Assembly (NCBI GenBank): GCA_016124575.1
Contig: WGNM01000001.1
Location: 1-64,000, forward strand
Direction: 5' to 3'
Length of the DNA stretch: 64,000 nt
DNA from: Cryomorphaceae bacterium
Lineage (GTDB): Bacteria; Bacteroidota; Bacteroidia; Flavobacteriales_D; Sanyastnellaceae
Below are positions 52,440-60,934 of the stretch, piece by piece. The notes under the pieces are model-generated. The model was not told the DNA's origin. It worked only from the letters and a program-made list of their open reading frames with translations, and searched no databases. The position numbers and the translations under genes were made by a program. Numbering within the stretch: position 1 is the stretch's first letter; each line of letters opens with the position of its first letter.

Positions 52440-52982
52440 TCAAACCTTGGCATTCATGGCCTTCTTGACCCTTTCCAATTGGTGCATGTGGTGGGTGATA
52501 TGGGCCGCCAAGAAACCGAGGGTGTGCACCAATCCGATTCGCCCAGCAATGGGGTGGTTGAAAACCTGACGGTGGTCGTAAGCTGCAGACAAGTCTTCAA
52601 TAAATCCGAAAAAATCTTCACGGGTTGCTTCCCAATGGGCAGCGAGGGCATCATAAGAATGTGTTCCCGTTGGTCCTTGCAAGACATTGGGTGCTTGCCA
52701 CTGACGATCGCTTTTGAGCGCCGCAACCAAACCGACACCTCTGGAAGTAGATTCGGCATCCTCACTAGGAATATCATCGGCAGGAGCTTGGGTCTTCTTT
52801 TTCAAATACCCCAATGTCCCTACCTCACTGGTGATGATGTGTTCCATAATCTGCAAGGCATTCCATCCACCGGCCGGGTGAAATGAGCGTTCCTCAACGG
52901 TCCATGTCTTCAATTCATCAATGAAACGCTTTTTCTCTGCGTCCATTTCCTGCAAAGCATCTATTCTATTCTCCATTGTCAA
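52440..52982 (-). CDS. DinB-family protein
   Basis: A 180-residue four-helix-bundle protein of the DinB/YfiT superfamily. Histidines in positions typical of the metal-binding triad are in GGWNALQIMEHIITSE (first) and LGFLAAHITHHMHQL (C-terminal pair). These proteins are often thiol-dependent transferases with bacillithiol or mycothiol in other phyla; the function here is unknown. It overlaps the GNAT gene upstream by 4 bp (ATGA). Confidence 0.82.
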   Translation of the reverse strand: MTMENRIDALQEMDAEKKRFIDELKTWTVEERSFHPAGGWNALQIMEHIITSEVGTLGYLKKKTQAPADDIPSEDAESTSRGVGLVAALKSDRQWQAPNVLQGPTGTHSYDALAAHWEATREDFFGFIEDLSAAYDHRQVFNHPIAGRIGLVHTLGFLAAHITHHMHQLERVKKAMNAKV

Positions 52983-53443
52983 GCCTTGTTATCATCGCGT
53001 TTACGAATCATGCCGATGTGCGGTATGCCATCTTCGAGGTACTCCTCTCCTACTTGTTCAAATCCAAAAGACGAGTAAAAATCAAACAGGTATTTTTGAG
53101 CTGAGATGTGAATTTCAGAATCCGGATACATCTGCTGCGCTGCAGCGATGCCCCTGCGCATCAACTCTTTACCAACACCCAAACGCCGCACTCGGTCTGC
53201 CGTTACCACTCGTCCAATAGACGACTCCTCATAGCTCACGCCAGGGGGCAATATACGCAGGTAGCCCACAACTCCATCGTTGTCTTCAGCCCACAAGTGA
53301 TTTCCCGTGTCATCTTTGCCATCGAGGTCTTGATACGGACAATCTTGCTCAACTACAAATACCTCCGCACGCAACTTCAAGAGAGCGTACAACTCATCCC
53401 GGCTCAAATCTTCCCAGGCGAGAATTTTCCACATTAGCGACAT
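52979..53443 (-). CDS. GNAT acetyltransferase, ElaA-like
   Basis: A 154-residue GNAT-fold protein of the ElaA group. LYALLKLRAEVFVVEQDCPYQDLDGKDD is the hallmark N-terminal sequence. The acetyl-CoA-binding loop is RVRRLGVGKELMRRG, and YSSFGFEQVGEEYLEDGIPHIGM ends the fold. It probably acetylates a small amine or protein. The start is uncertain: Met at 53443 or 53434, since the frame up to 53476 includes residues unlike the family. Coupled to the DinB gene. Confidence 0.85.
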   Translation of the reverse strand: MSLMWKILAWEDLSRDELYALLKLRAEVFVVEQDCPYQDLDGKDDTGNHLWAEDNDGVVGYLRILPPGVSYEESSIGRVVTADRVRRLGVGKELMRRGIAAAQQMYPDSEIHISAQKYLFDFYSSFGFEQVGEEYLEDGIPHIGMIRKRDDNKA

Positions 53444-53547
53444 ACTGCAAGATGCAAGAAAAAAAGGAGATTTCAATGATCAAATCAAAAAGCGAAAATC
53501 CCCTATCTATTCGCTTCGCGGATGATGGATATACGCAACATTTCCAG

Positions 53548-53555
53548 CATCTTTG
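53548..53555 (+). promoter_or_regulatory. -7-like box, leaderless start of the ABC-F gene
   Basis: CATCTTTG (one mismatch to TAnnTTTG), then CAGC and the ATG at 53560. It supports 53560 over the upstream in-frame Met codons at 53452 and 53476. Confidence 0.5.
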
Positions 53556-53559
53556 CAGC

Positions 53560-55446
53560 ATGGAAGGCATTGTGAACTATCTCTCTGTTGAGGGCGTATC
53601 GAAGCGATTTGGCGAACGTCTCATTTTCGAAAATCTCACCTTTGGGATCACAAAAGGACAAAAAGTAGCGCTGGTTGCCAGAAATGGTGCAGGAAAAACA
53701 ACGCTCTTAAGGATTCTCACAGGTGAAGACACTCCGGATGTTGGAAGGGTGATCTTCAACAACGATGTCCGCATGTCGTACCTCGCTCAAGATCACGGAC
53801 TCGATGAATCAGCTTCCATTCTTGAAAACCTGTTCGATGCTGATAACGACATGGTGAAAGCCATTCGAAACTACGAGTCGATCATGCTGAAACCTGAAAA
53901 TCAGCAAGACCCAACAGCGGTGCAGCGTGCGATGGATTTGATGGACCAACATGATGCTTGGAACTATGAGTCAGACGCGAAACAAATTCTCGGTAAACTA
54001 AATCTGCACGACCTGAGCATGAATGTCGCCACCATGTCGGGTGGCGAAAAACGCAGAGTTGCACTCGCCAAAGCCCTGATCTCTCAACCCGACCTGTTGC
54101 TGTTGGATGAGCCTACAAACCACCTCGACCTTGAAATGATTGAGTGGCTTGAAGACTATCTCGTTCGCTCATCAATGACTTTGCTCATGGTGACCCACGA
54201 CCGCTATTTCCTTGAAGTGGTTTGCGATGAGATTCTCGAACTCGATGAGGGTGTTATCTATAAATACAAGGGAAATTTCTCTTATTTTCTTGAAAAGAAA
54301 GACGAAAGAGAAGAACTGGCTCTCGTAAACAGAGAAAAAGCGCGCAACCTGTTTCGAAGGGAACTGGTGTGGATACGGACACAGCCGAAAGCACGGACAA
54401 CAAAATCAAAGTACCGACAAGATCAATTCGACGATGTGAAGAAATCTGCTTCTATTCGTTTGGAAGATGATGATTTAAAATTGAATCTGAACCCGCATCG
54501 CCTGGGAGGGAAAATTGTTGAATTGATCAAGATCAAAAAAGTTCACGGAAAGAAACGCATTGTAAACAACTTCGAATACGCCTTTATTCGGGGTGAAAAA
54601 ATGGGCATTGTAGGCCCAAATGGAAGTGGAAAAAGTACGCTTCTCAACCTTGTTACGGGCAAAGAGGACGTAGATGGTGGAAAAGTAGTAGTGGGTGAAA
54701 CAGTGGTGTTTGGCTACTATACCCAGCAAGACATGATCTTTAAAGAAGGCATGAAGGTGATCGATGCGATCAAAGAAATTGCGGAGGTAATTCCTTTGAC
54801 GGGAGGTGCGAAGATTACCGCTGCTCAACTGCTTGAACGCTTTCTTTTTCCACGAAACATGCACTATCAGTTCATCTCGAAACTGAGTGGTGGTGAGCGA
54901 AAACGCTTGTATTTGTTGACAATCTTGATGGCCAACCCGAACTTCCTTATCCTCGATGAGCCTACCAACGACCTCGATATCTTCACGCTATCGGTGCTTG
55001 AAGACTACTTGAAAGATTTCCCGGGCTGTTTGCTCATCGTTAGTCACGACCGTTATTTCATGGATAAACTGGTAGACCACATTCTGCTTTTCGAAGGAGA
55101 TGGTGAGCTGCGCGAAATACCCGGAAACTACACTGTTTACAAGGAACTTCGAGACAAAGAAGAAGCTGTGAAACGTGCCGCACCAACTGTAAAAGCAGAG
55201 GTGAAAGAGGTGAAAGTTGCGGCCCAAAAAACGGGTAAACTCTCATTCAAAGAGAAGTTTGAACTCGATCAACTTACATCTAGAATCGAGGAATTAGAAG
55301 CGAGGAAAGTAGTTTTAGAACAAGATCTGATGCAGCCTCTAGACCATGAAAAAATATCCGCGATCAGCGCTGAGCTGGGCAGTGTGATTGAAGAACTCGA
55401 CCGCAGCGGCGACCGTTGGCTTGAGCTTTCAGAACGGGCTGAATGA
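53560..55446 (+). CDS. ABC-F family ATPase, Uup-like
   Basis: A 628-residue duplicated ABC ATPase without membrane domain. First cassette: Walker A region VALVARNGAGKTT (Ala at the first Gly position, common in this subgroup), signature MSGGEKRRVALAKAL, Walker B LLLLDEPTNHLD. The linker region (KAR...RRELVWIRTQPKARTTKSKYRQ) is typical. Second cassette: VGPNGSGKST, LSGGERKRLYLL, LILDEPTNDLD. A C-terminal coiled coil of about 70 residues (FELDQLTSRIEELEARKVVL) marks the Uup group, whose members bind ribosomes or branched DNA. The promoter geometry and family start favour 53560; a GTG at 53572 is also possible. Confidence 0.92.
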   Translation: MEGIVNYLSVEGVSKRFGERLIFENLTFGITKGQKVALVARNGAGKTTLLRILTGEDTPDVGRVIFNNDVRMSYLAQDHGLDESASILENLFDADNDMVKAIRNYESIMLKPENQQDPTAVQRAMDLMDQHDAWNYESDAKQILGKLNLHDLSMNVATMSGGEKRRVALAKALISQPDLLLLDEPTNHLDLEMIEWLEDYLVRSSMTLLMVTHDRYFLEVVCDEILELDEGVIYKYKGNFSYFLEKKDEREELALVNREKARNLFRRELVWIRTQPKARTTKSKYRQDQFDDVKKSASIRLEDDDLKLNLNPHRLGGKIVELIKIKKVHGKKRIVNNFEYAFIRGEKMGIVGPNGSGKSTLLNLVTGKEDVDGGKVVVGETVVFGYYTQQDMIFKEGMKVIDAIKEIAEVIPLTGGAKITAAQLLERFLFPRNMHYQFISKLSGGERKRLYLLTILMANPNFLILDEPTNDLDIFTLSVLEDYLKDFPGCLLIVSHDRYFMDKLVDHILLFEGDGELREIPGNYTVYKELRDKEEAVKRAAPTVKAEVKEVKVAAQKTGKLSFKEKFELDQLTSRIEELEARKVVLEQDLMQPLDHEKISAISAELGSVIEELDRSGDRWLELSERAE

Positions 55447-55449
55447 GTG

Positions 55450-56532
55450 TTACTGCTGATCGAAATCAACAACGATCTTGCCACTTCGAGGGTGCGACTG
55501 ACAGGTGAGGATAAAGCCCCTTTCAACTTCTTCTTCTTCGAGTGAATAATTCACTGCCATGTGCACCTCGCCTTCTGTAAGCTTGGCTCTGCAAGTGCAG
55601 CATACGCCTCCTTTGCACGCAAAAGGAAGATCAGCACCCAAAGCCAAAGCGGCATCCAATACATTCTTTCCGTCGTAGGGCAAATCAAAGGTCATGCTGG
55701 TGCCATCAAGTATCAACTCTACTTGCGCTGATTGTCCGCTGTACCTCGCCTCACTCGCTTTCTCCGCTTTCTGCTGCAAAGCACCCAGTACGGGCGATGT
55801 AAACAACTCAAAAAGCACTTTTTCTTTGGCTGCGCCAGCTTTTTGCAAGCTGTCTTTCACGCCGTGTATCATGAGCTCAGGTCCGCAAATATAAAAGGCA
55901 TCAGTATGCTCAACGTCTACCAAGGCATTGCACAATGCGGTGCACTTTGCTTCGTCGATGCGCCCTGCAAACAACGCCACTTCGCTTGTTTCTCTTGAAA
56001 GCAAATGAAACACACGCAACCTATTCATGTAGCGATCTTTCAAATCTTCTAGCGCTTCGCGGAAGATGATGCCACCGAAATTGCGGTTGCTGTAAAACAA
56101 GGTAAACTCACTTTCCGGCTCGGTTTCAAGGGTGGTTTTGATGATAGAAAGTACCGGTGTTATGCCTGATCCGGCCACGAAAGCAGTGTAATCTCCTTTT
56201 TTCGAGGCATCGAGTTTCACGAAGAAATTGCCCATTGGAGGCATGGCTTCTATCACATCACCTGCCTTCAAACTGCGGTTGGCATAGGTGCTAAACTTCC
56301 CTCCTTCTACTTCTTTCACTGCCACCCGCAACTCTCCATCGTTCACTCCACTGCATATCGAATACGAGCGTCGCACTTCTTCTCCATTGATGTCTATACG
56401 AAGTGTAAGATACTGTCCCTGAGTGAATTTAAATAACTCCGCAGCTTCAGCAGGGACATCAAATTTGATGGAAACACAATCAGAAGTCTCTTTTTTAACT
56501 TCCGCAACACGCAGGGAATGAAAATGACGCAT
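55450..56532 (-). CDS. paaE: phenylacetyl-CoA epoxidase reductase subunit PaaE
   Basis: A 360-residue iron-sulfur flavoprotein reductase. The FAD domain has RRSYSICSG, the NAD(P)H domain has VAGSGITPVLSIIKTTL and FYSNRNFGGIIFREALEDL, and the C-terminal 2Fe-2S ferredoxin domain has the cluster motif CKGGVCCTCRAKL. It passes electrons from NADPH to the PaaABC oxygenase. In many species it is last in paaABCDE; here it is transcribed divergently from paaA across a 140-bp shared intergenic region. The start MRHFHSLRVAEV is the family start; a longer frame to 56598 is unlikely. A perfect -7 box lies 14 nt upstream. Confidence 0.93.
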   Translation of the reverse strand: MRHFHSLRVAEVKKETSDCVSIKFDVPAEAAELFKFTQGQYLTLRIDINGEEVRRSYSICSGVNDGELRVAVKEVEGGKFSTYANRSLKAGDVIEAMPPMGNFFVKLDASKKGDYTAFVAGSGITPVLSIIKTTLETEPESEFTLFYSNRNFGGIIFREALEDLKDRYMNRLRVFHLLSRETSEVALFAGRIDEAKCTALCNALVDVEHTDAFYICGPELMIHGVKDSLQKAGAAKEKVLFELFTSPVLGALQQKAEKASEARYSGQSAQVELILDGTSMTFDLPYDGKNVLDAALALGADLPFACKGGVCCTCRAKLTEGEVHMAVNYSLEEEEVERGFILTCQSHPRSGKIVVDFDQQ

Positions 56533-56546
56533 GAAAAGAATTTTGG

Positions 56547-56554
56547 CAAATATA
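56547..56554 (-). promoter_or_regulatory. -7 promoter box of paaE
   Basis: TATATTTG on the minus strand (perfect TAnnTTTG), 14 nt before the paaE ATG at 56532. Confidence 0.55.
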
Positions 56555-56619
56555 TAAATGTGAAGTCTACATCGCCTGACATAATTGAAATGAACCAACT
56601 GACTTATGTTATGTTATTA

Positions 56620-56658
56620 TAGATCAAAGGCTGTATTTTCGTAAAATTGTAGATCAAA
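56620..56658. promoter_or_regulatory. paired direct repeats around the paaA promoter, candidate operator
   Basis: TAGATCAAA occurs at 56620-56628 and 56650-56658, exactly 30 bp apart (about three helical turns), flanking a -7-like box TATTTTCG at 56634-56641. The location between paaE and paaA suggests a binding site for a phenylacetate-responsive regulator; no such regulator gene is in the window. Confidence 0.45.
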
Positions 56659-56672
56659 AATCCTTCAGACGA

Positions 56673-57614
56673 ATGGAAGAAATGAACTTACTGGATCGTT
56701 TTGAGGCTTATGTAGCTGATAACAAAAAGGTTGAACCAAAAGATTGGATGCCGGATGCGTACCGAAAGACGCTAATTCGTCAGATTTCTCAGCACGCACA
56801 CTCGGAAGTTGTGGGTATGCTTCCTGAAGGAAACTGGATTTCTCGCGCACCAAGTTTAAAACGCAAGGCGATTTTGCTGGCGAAGGTGCAAGATGAGGCC
56901 GGACATGGCCTATATCTCTACAGCGCCGCTGAAACATTGGGAATTGATCGCGATACGCTTATTGAAGAATTACTGAGTGGAAAGGCAAAATACTCTTCAA
57001 TTTTCAACTACCCTACTCTGAACTGGGCAGACATTGGAGCGATCGGTTGGTTGGTTGATGGCGCTGCGATCATGAATCAGGTGCCGCTTTGTAAGTGTTC
57101 ATACGGTCCGTACGCGCGCGCTATGGTGCGGGTTTGTAAAGAAGAAAGCTTTCACCAACGTCAAGGATATCAGATTCTGCTCACGATTACGCAAGGCACT
57201 GCTGAACAGAAAGCGATGGCTCAAGATGCCCTGAACCGCTGGTGGTGGCCAAGCTTGATGATGTTTGGTCCATCGGATGCCGACTCTCCTCACAGCGCGA
57301 CATCGATGCGGTGGAAAATAAAGCATTTTAGCAATGATGAACTTCGCCAGCGATTTGTCGATATGACAATTCCTCAAGCTGAAATACTCGGACTAACTGT
57401 GCCTGATAAAGATTTGAAGTGGAATGAAGAAAGGGGACACTATGATTTTGGTGCCATCGATTGGGAAGAATTCTACAATGTGATCAAAGGCAATGGTCCG
57501 TGCAACAAAGAGCGCCTCGCAGCGCGCAGAAAAGCACACGAAAACGGTGCCTGGGTGCGTGAAGCTGCTGTAGCTCACGCCAACAAACGCGCTGCAAAAA
57601 CAAAGGCTGCATAA
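56673..57614 (+). CDS. paaA: phenylacetyl-CoA epoxidase catalytic subunit PaaA
   Basis: A 313-residue di-iron oxygenase subunit of the ferritin-like superfamily. The Exx(H) iron-binding motifs are visible as [20 protein letters not shown] and [17 protein letters not shown]. With PaaC it forms the core that converts phenylacetyl-CoA to its 1,2-epoxide in the aerobic hybrid pathway. It heads the plus-strand paaABCD run with short gaps or overlaps throughout. Confidence 0.97.
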   Translation: MEEMNLLDRFEAYVADNKKVEPKDWMPDAYRKTLIRQISQHAHSEVVGMLPEGNWISRAPSLKRKAILLAKVQDEAGHGLYLYSAAETLGIDRDTLIEELLSGKAKYSSIFNYPTLNWADIGAIGWLVDGAAIMNQVPLCKCSYGPYARAMVRVCKEESFHQRQGYQILLTITQGTAEQKAMAQDALNRWWWPSLMMFGPSDADSPHSATSMRWKIKHFSNDELRQRFVDMTIPQAEILGLTVPDKDLKWNEERGHYDFGAIDWEEFYNVIKGNGPCNKERLAARRKAHENGAWVREAAVAHANKRAAKTKAA

Positions 57615-57624
57615 ACGAACAAAT

Positions 57625-57912
57625 ATGAGCAAATCAAACTGGCCTCTTTGGGAGGTATTTATACGCAGCCGTCAAGGGCTAAGCCATAAACATGTCGGTA
57701 GCCTGCACGCTGCTGATGCACAAATGGCAATAGAAAATGCACGCGATGTGTATACTCGCCGTCAAGAAGGGATGAGCATTTGGGTGGTGCCTGCAGCAGA
57801 AATTACGGCTTCATCGCCGGATGAAAAAGACGAGCTTTTCGCACCTGCTGACGATAAGATATACCGTCACCCAACGTTTTACGACTTGCCCGATGTTTTA
57901 AAACACATGTGA
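57625..57912 (+). CDS. paaB: phenylacetyl-CoA epoxidase subunit PaaB
   Basis: A 95-residue protein, the size of PaaB, with the family lines WPLWEVFIRSRQGLSHKHVGSLHAADAQMA and ARDVYTRRQEGMSIWVVPAAEI. PaaB bridges PaaAC heterodimers in the epoxidase complex. It lies 10 bp after paaA and overlaps paaC (TGATG). Confidence 0.96.
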   Translation: MSKSNWPLWEVFIRSRQGLSHKHVGSLHAADAQMAIENARDVYTRRQEGMSIWVVPAAEITASSPDEKDELFAPADDKIYRHPTFYDLPDVLKHM

Positions 57913-58664
57913 TGCAGAAAGAGCTATTTGAATATGTGTTGCGAATTGGCGACAATGCGCTGATACTTGGTCAGCGATTGGGTGAGTGGTGCGGACATGG
58001 CCCTGTGTTGGAAGAAGACATCGCACTGACGAATATTTCTCTCGATTTGATCGGACAAGCGCGATCGTTTCTGACCTATGCTGGAGAAGTAGAAGGATTG
58101 GGGAGAGATGAAGACAAGCTTGCATTCTTTCGAGATGCCAGAGATTTCAGAAATATTTTGTTGTTGGAACAGCCAAATGGTGACTTTGGAGACACCATTG
58201 CACGCAGTTTTCTTTACGATCATTTCGCTTATCTGCTTTTTGAGTCGCTGCTTCACAGCAACGTTACGAACATTGCTGCTATTGCTGCAAAATCAATCAA
58301 AGAAGTGACGTATCACCGCCGCCATAGCAGCGAATGGGTCATTCGTTTGGGCGATGGCACTGCTGAGAGTCACGATCGCATACAAACAAGCATCAACAAT
58401 CTTTGGGAATATACAGGTGAGATGTTTAATGCCGATACCATCGATCATGTAGTAGCTTCATTGGGTGCAGGCACTGACCCATCCTCGCTGTATGCGAGCT
58501 GGAAAAAGAATGTAGCAGCCGTATTGTTGGAAGCCACGCTCGAAATGCCTGCCGATGACTGGATGCAGAAGGGCGGCAAACAAGGCGTGCACAGCGAACA
58601 CATCGGATTTTTATTGGCGGAGATGCAGCACATTCCGCGGACATACCCCGACGCGCAATGGTGA
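57912..58664 (+). CDS. paaC: phenylacetyl-CoA epoxidase structural subunit PaaC
   Basis: A 250-residue ferritin-fold partner of PaaA. It has YVLRIGDNALILGQRLGEWCGHGPVLEEDIAL, NISLDLIGQARSFLTYAGE, FAYLLFESL and the HSEHIGFLLAEMQ C-terminus. PaaC lacks a competent di-iron site in characterised systems and stabilises PaaA. The ATG at 57912 overlaps the paaB stop; a GTG one codon upstream is also in frame. It overlaps paaD by 7 bp. Confidence 0.95.
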   Translation: MQKELFEYVLRIGDNALILGQRLGEWCGHGPVLEEDIALTNISLDLIGQARSFLTYAGEVEGLGRDEDKLAFFRDARDFRNILLLEQPNGDFGDTIARSFLYDHFAYLLFESLLHSNVTNIAAIAAKSIKEVTYHRRHSSEWVIRLGDGTAESHDRIQTSINNLWEYTGEMFNADTIDHVVASLGAGTDPSSLYASWKKNVAAVLLEATLEMPADDWMQKGGKQGVHSEHIGFLLAEMQHIPRTYPDAQW

Positions 58665-59152
58665 TGGTCAGCGATCCATCGGATGTTTTTAAACTGCTGA
58701 CCACCGTCAAAGATCCTGAAATTCCTGTGTTGAACGTTGTCGACATGGGCGTAATTCGACGTGTAGAAATCGTGAACGACATCATCGAAATAGACATCAC
58801 ACCGACTTATAGTGGTTGTCCGGCCATGGATGTTATCGCCGCAAACGTCCGCACGACTCTCGAACGCGAATTTTCCAACCAAGTAAAAATCGCCAGCGTG
58901 ATGTTCCCACCGTGGACCACCGATTGGCTTACTGACGATGCACGCGCGAAGTTGATGGCTTATGGCATATCGCCTCCGGAGAAAAACACTGCTGATAAAT
59001 CACTTCTTTTCGGTCATCGCGAAGCTGTAGTTTGTCCGAAATGCCAGAGCAAAAACACCGAGCGCATCTCAGAATTTGGCTCTACAGCCTGCAAAGCCCA
59101 TTACCGTTGCGTTGATTGCAAAGAGCCTTTTGATCATTTTAAGTGTATTTAA
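58658..59152 (+). CDS. paaD: phenylacetyl-CoA epoxidase maturation protein PaaD (MIP18/DUF59)
   Basis: A 164-residue protein. The N-terminal DUF59 domain reads VKDPEIPVLNVVDMGVIRRVE with TPTYSGCPAMDVI, whose cysteine is conserved in Fe-S assembly proteins. The C-terminal cysteine-rich zinc-ribbon-like tail reads VCPKCQSKNTERISEFG through CKAHYRCVDCKEPFDHF. PaaD is required for assembling or activating the epoxidase iron centres. Starts at 58658 or 58664 are both possible. It ends 2 bp before the opposing gene. Confidence 0.95.
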   Translation: MVMVSDPSDVFKLLTTVKDPEIPVLNVVDMGVIRRVEIVNDIIEIDITPTYSGCPAMDVIAANVRTTLEREFSNQVKIASVMFPPWTTDWLTDDARAKLMAYGISPPEKNTADKSLLFGHREAVVCPKCQSKNTERISEFGSTACKAHYRCVDCKEPFDHFKCI

Positions 59153-59154
59153 GG

Positions 59155-59913
59155 CTAAAACCTATAAAACACCGACATCTGTGCAAGCGCAGGACCTGAG
59201 GTCAAATCAAATGTTGTGTACTGTGTTGTTTCGGTTGTCCCCGCTACATTATCTGAAGTGGTTTTCTCGGTTGGCCCGACAAATCCAGACATGTAAAATT
59301 GTCCTTGCAGCCACCACCTAGCTCCCACGGGCACTAGCAATCCAAGGCTTACACCTGCTCCAAATTGAATAGAACTCATATCTTCTTCGAAAATGGTATT
59401 TGTGCTCAACTGCGTTGTATGATAGAATTGATTTGCTGTGCCTGCAGATCCTATAGAGTCGATTTGTGAAATGGTCTCATTCACGCGCTCTCGTCCTTGA
59501 GTTAACTCGCCCAAGAGGTCGATACCAGCGACAAAATAAATGCCTGATTTGATGTGACTTCGGTGCTCAAAGCCGACGCCTAAGGTATATGCTTCTCGTT
59601 TTTTTGTTGTTATTCGTTCAGAAAGCATGCTATCTGCCCAAAGTACTTGCTCTGTGCGATCGAAGAAGGGGTTGTTCTTACTATTTGTATATGCGAATTT
59701 GGTTCGAAAAGCCCAATCATTGTACACGCGTTTGTAGGTAAGCTCTAGCGGCTTTGCACTCGGGGTTTCACCCAAAATTACAACAGCAAAAGGGGTGAGG
59801 TTCAAACCAATTTCATTTTTCTTGGTGTTTGGTATTGAATCGACTTGTGCATTGGAAACAAATGGCATTGAAATGACAACGACCAAACTGAGGAGCATCT
59901 TTGATTTACACAT
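59155..59913 (-). CDS. outer-membrane barrel-like protein, unknown
   Basis: A 252-residue protein with signal peptide (MCKSKMLLSLVVVISMPFVSNAQ). The strand-rich mature part (GLNLTPFAVVILGETPSAKPLELTYKR, SIQFGAGVSLGLLVPVGARWWLQGQFYMSG) ends in AQMSVFYRF, as outer-membrane barrels do. An upstream extension to 60024 lacks support. It is convergent with paaD and shows no link to phenylacetate. I do not recognise the family. Confidence 0.65.
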   Translation of the reverse strand: MCKSKMLLSLVVVISMPFVSNAQVDSIPNTKKNEIGLNLTPFAVVILGETPSAKPLELTYKRVYNDWAFRTKFAYTNSKNNPFFDRTEQVLWADSMLSERITTKKREAYTLGVGFEHRSHIKSGIYFVAGIDLLGELTQGRERVNETISQIDSIGSAGTANQFYHTTQLSTNTIFEEDMSSIQFGAGVSLGLLVPVGARWWLQGQFYMSGFVGPTEKTTSDNVAGTTETTQYTTFDLTSGPALAQMSVFYRF

Positions 59914-59992
59914 GTGTTCTGGTATTTTTATGCTGTTAAGAACGACATGAATGTGCAGATATTGTCGGAAAAAAGAATTCTTCAAAACGACA

Positions 59993-60033
59993 AAAGTCTG
60001 AATGCCCAGTTTTTCACTGTGCATTCAGACTTT
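59993..60033 (-). terminator. Rho-independent terminator after the fatty acid hydroxylase gene
   Basis: A 13-bp perfect inverted repeat (59993-60005 with 60021-60033; arm AAAGTCTGAATGC) plus an inner CAGT/ACTG pair, followed on the minus strand by T-rich sequence. It lies 18 bp after the stop of the 60051-60932 gene. Confidence 0.9.
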
Positions 60034-60050
60034 GCATAAATTTCAAATAA

Positions 60051-60932
60051 TCAGGCCTTTTCGCCTCTAAATCCGTGGAATAACTGCCCTATAAAACCCT
60101 GCGGCATCGCCTCATCTCCTGGGTAACCCAGTTTGATATTGCCGTCATCTTTTGGAATAGACGCCGTACCAAAAATATAGTCCCACATGCTCAACGATAT
60201 CCCGAAATTGATGCCGTTGGGATGTCCTGCCGGTAACTCATACACGTGATGCCACAAATGCATGACGCTGTTGTTGAAAACGTATTTAAGTGGACCCCAA
60301 GTGATGTGCACGTTGGCGTGATTGAGGTGTCCGATGGTGATGGCAATGAAATGGACAACGAATGCCATCTCAGGCTCGAAGCCTCCGATCAACATAACAC
60401 CAATGGTTTTCAGCGGCTTGTATAAAACATTCTCCATCCAGTGGTAGCGCAAATGTGCTGCGAAACCCATCTCTTTAACGCTGTGGTGGACTTGGTGAAA
60501 GCGCCATAAGAATTCGTACTTGTGAAGCAATACGTGGGTGACCCATTGGACAAAATCCAAAACGATAAAGAAAACAAGCAATTGCAACCACATGGGCCAA
60601 GCAGACATATCAACCAAGGCGAAACTATTCATGCTCAAACCCATTCCTCCAAAGAATTTTTCTAGAACGGCATACACTCCACCAATTACCAATGAGAATC
60701 CGAAGAAATTGAAGAACATATAAAAGCCGTCTAACCAGAAGTCTTTGCGGAAAACCGACTGTTCTTTTCGCCACGGGAAAAGCATCTCCAACGCCCACAC
60801 CAAAAGTGAAATAATGATCAGTCCGTAAAAGTAGTTGTTGTACCAAGGAACGTCGAAGGTGATCATCTTCACCGTCCAATCAAGGCTGCTAAAAAAACTG
60901 TTCTTGATTAATTCTAAATAACTATCCATCAC
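60051..60932 (-). CDS. sterol desaturase / fatty acid hydroxylase superfamily protein
   Basis: A 293-residue membrane protein with the eight-histidine pattern of the FA_hydroxylase superfamily: HVLLHKYEFLWRFHQVHHSVKEM, GHLNHANVHI and HLWHHVYELP. It has four or more hydrophobic segments. Such di-iron enzymes hydroxylate or desaturate lipid chains or sterol/hopanoid-type substrates; the substrate here is unknown. It follows the rhodanese gene by 2 bp on the same strand and is followed by a strong terminator. Confidence 0.88.
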   Translation of the reverse strand: MMDSYLELIKNSFFSSLDWTVKMITFDVPWYNNYFYGLIIISLLVWALEMLFPWRKEQSVFRKDFWLDGFYMFFNFFGFSLVIGGVYAVLEKFFGGMGLSMNSFALVDMSAWPMWLQLLVFFIVLDFVQWVTHVLLHKYEFLWRFHQVHHSVKEMGFAAHLRYHWMENVLYKPLKTIGVMLIGGFEPEMAFVVHFIAITIGHLNHANVHITWGPLKYVFNNSVMHLWHHVYELPAGHPNGINFGISLSMWDYIFGTASIPKDDGNIKLGYPGDEAMPQGFIGQLFHGFRGEKA

Positions 60933-60934
60933 TA

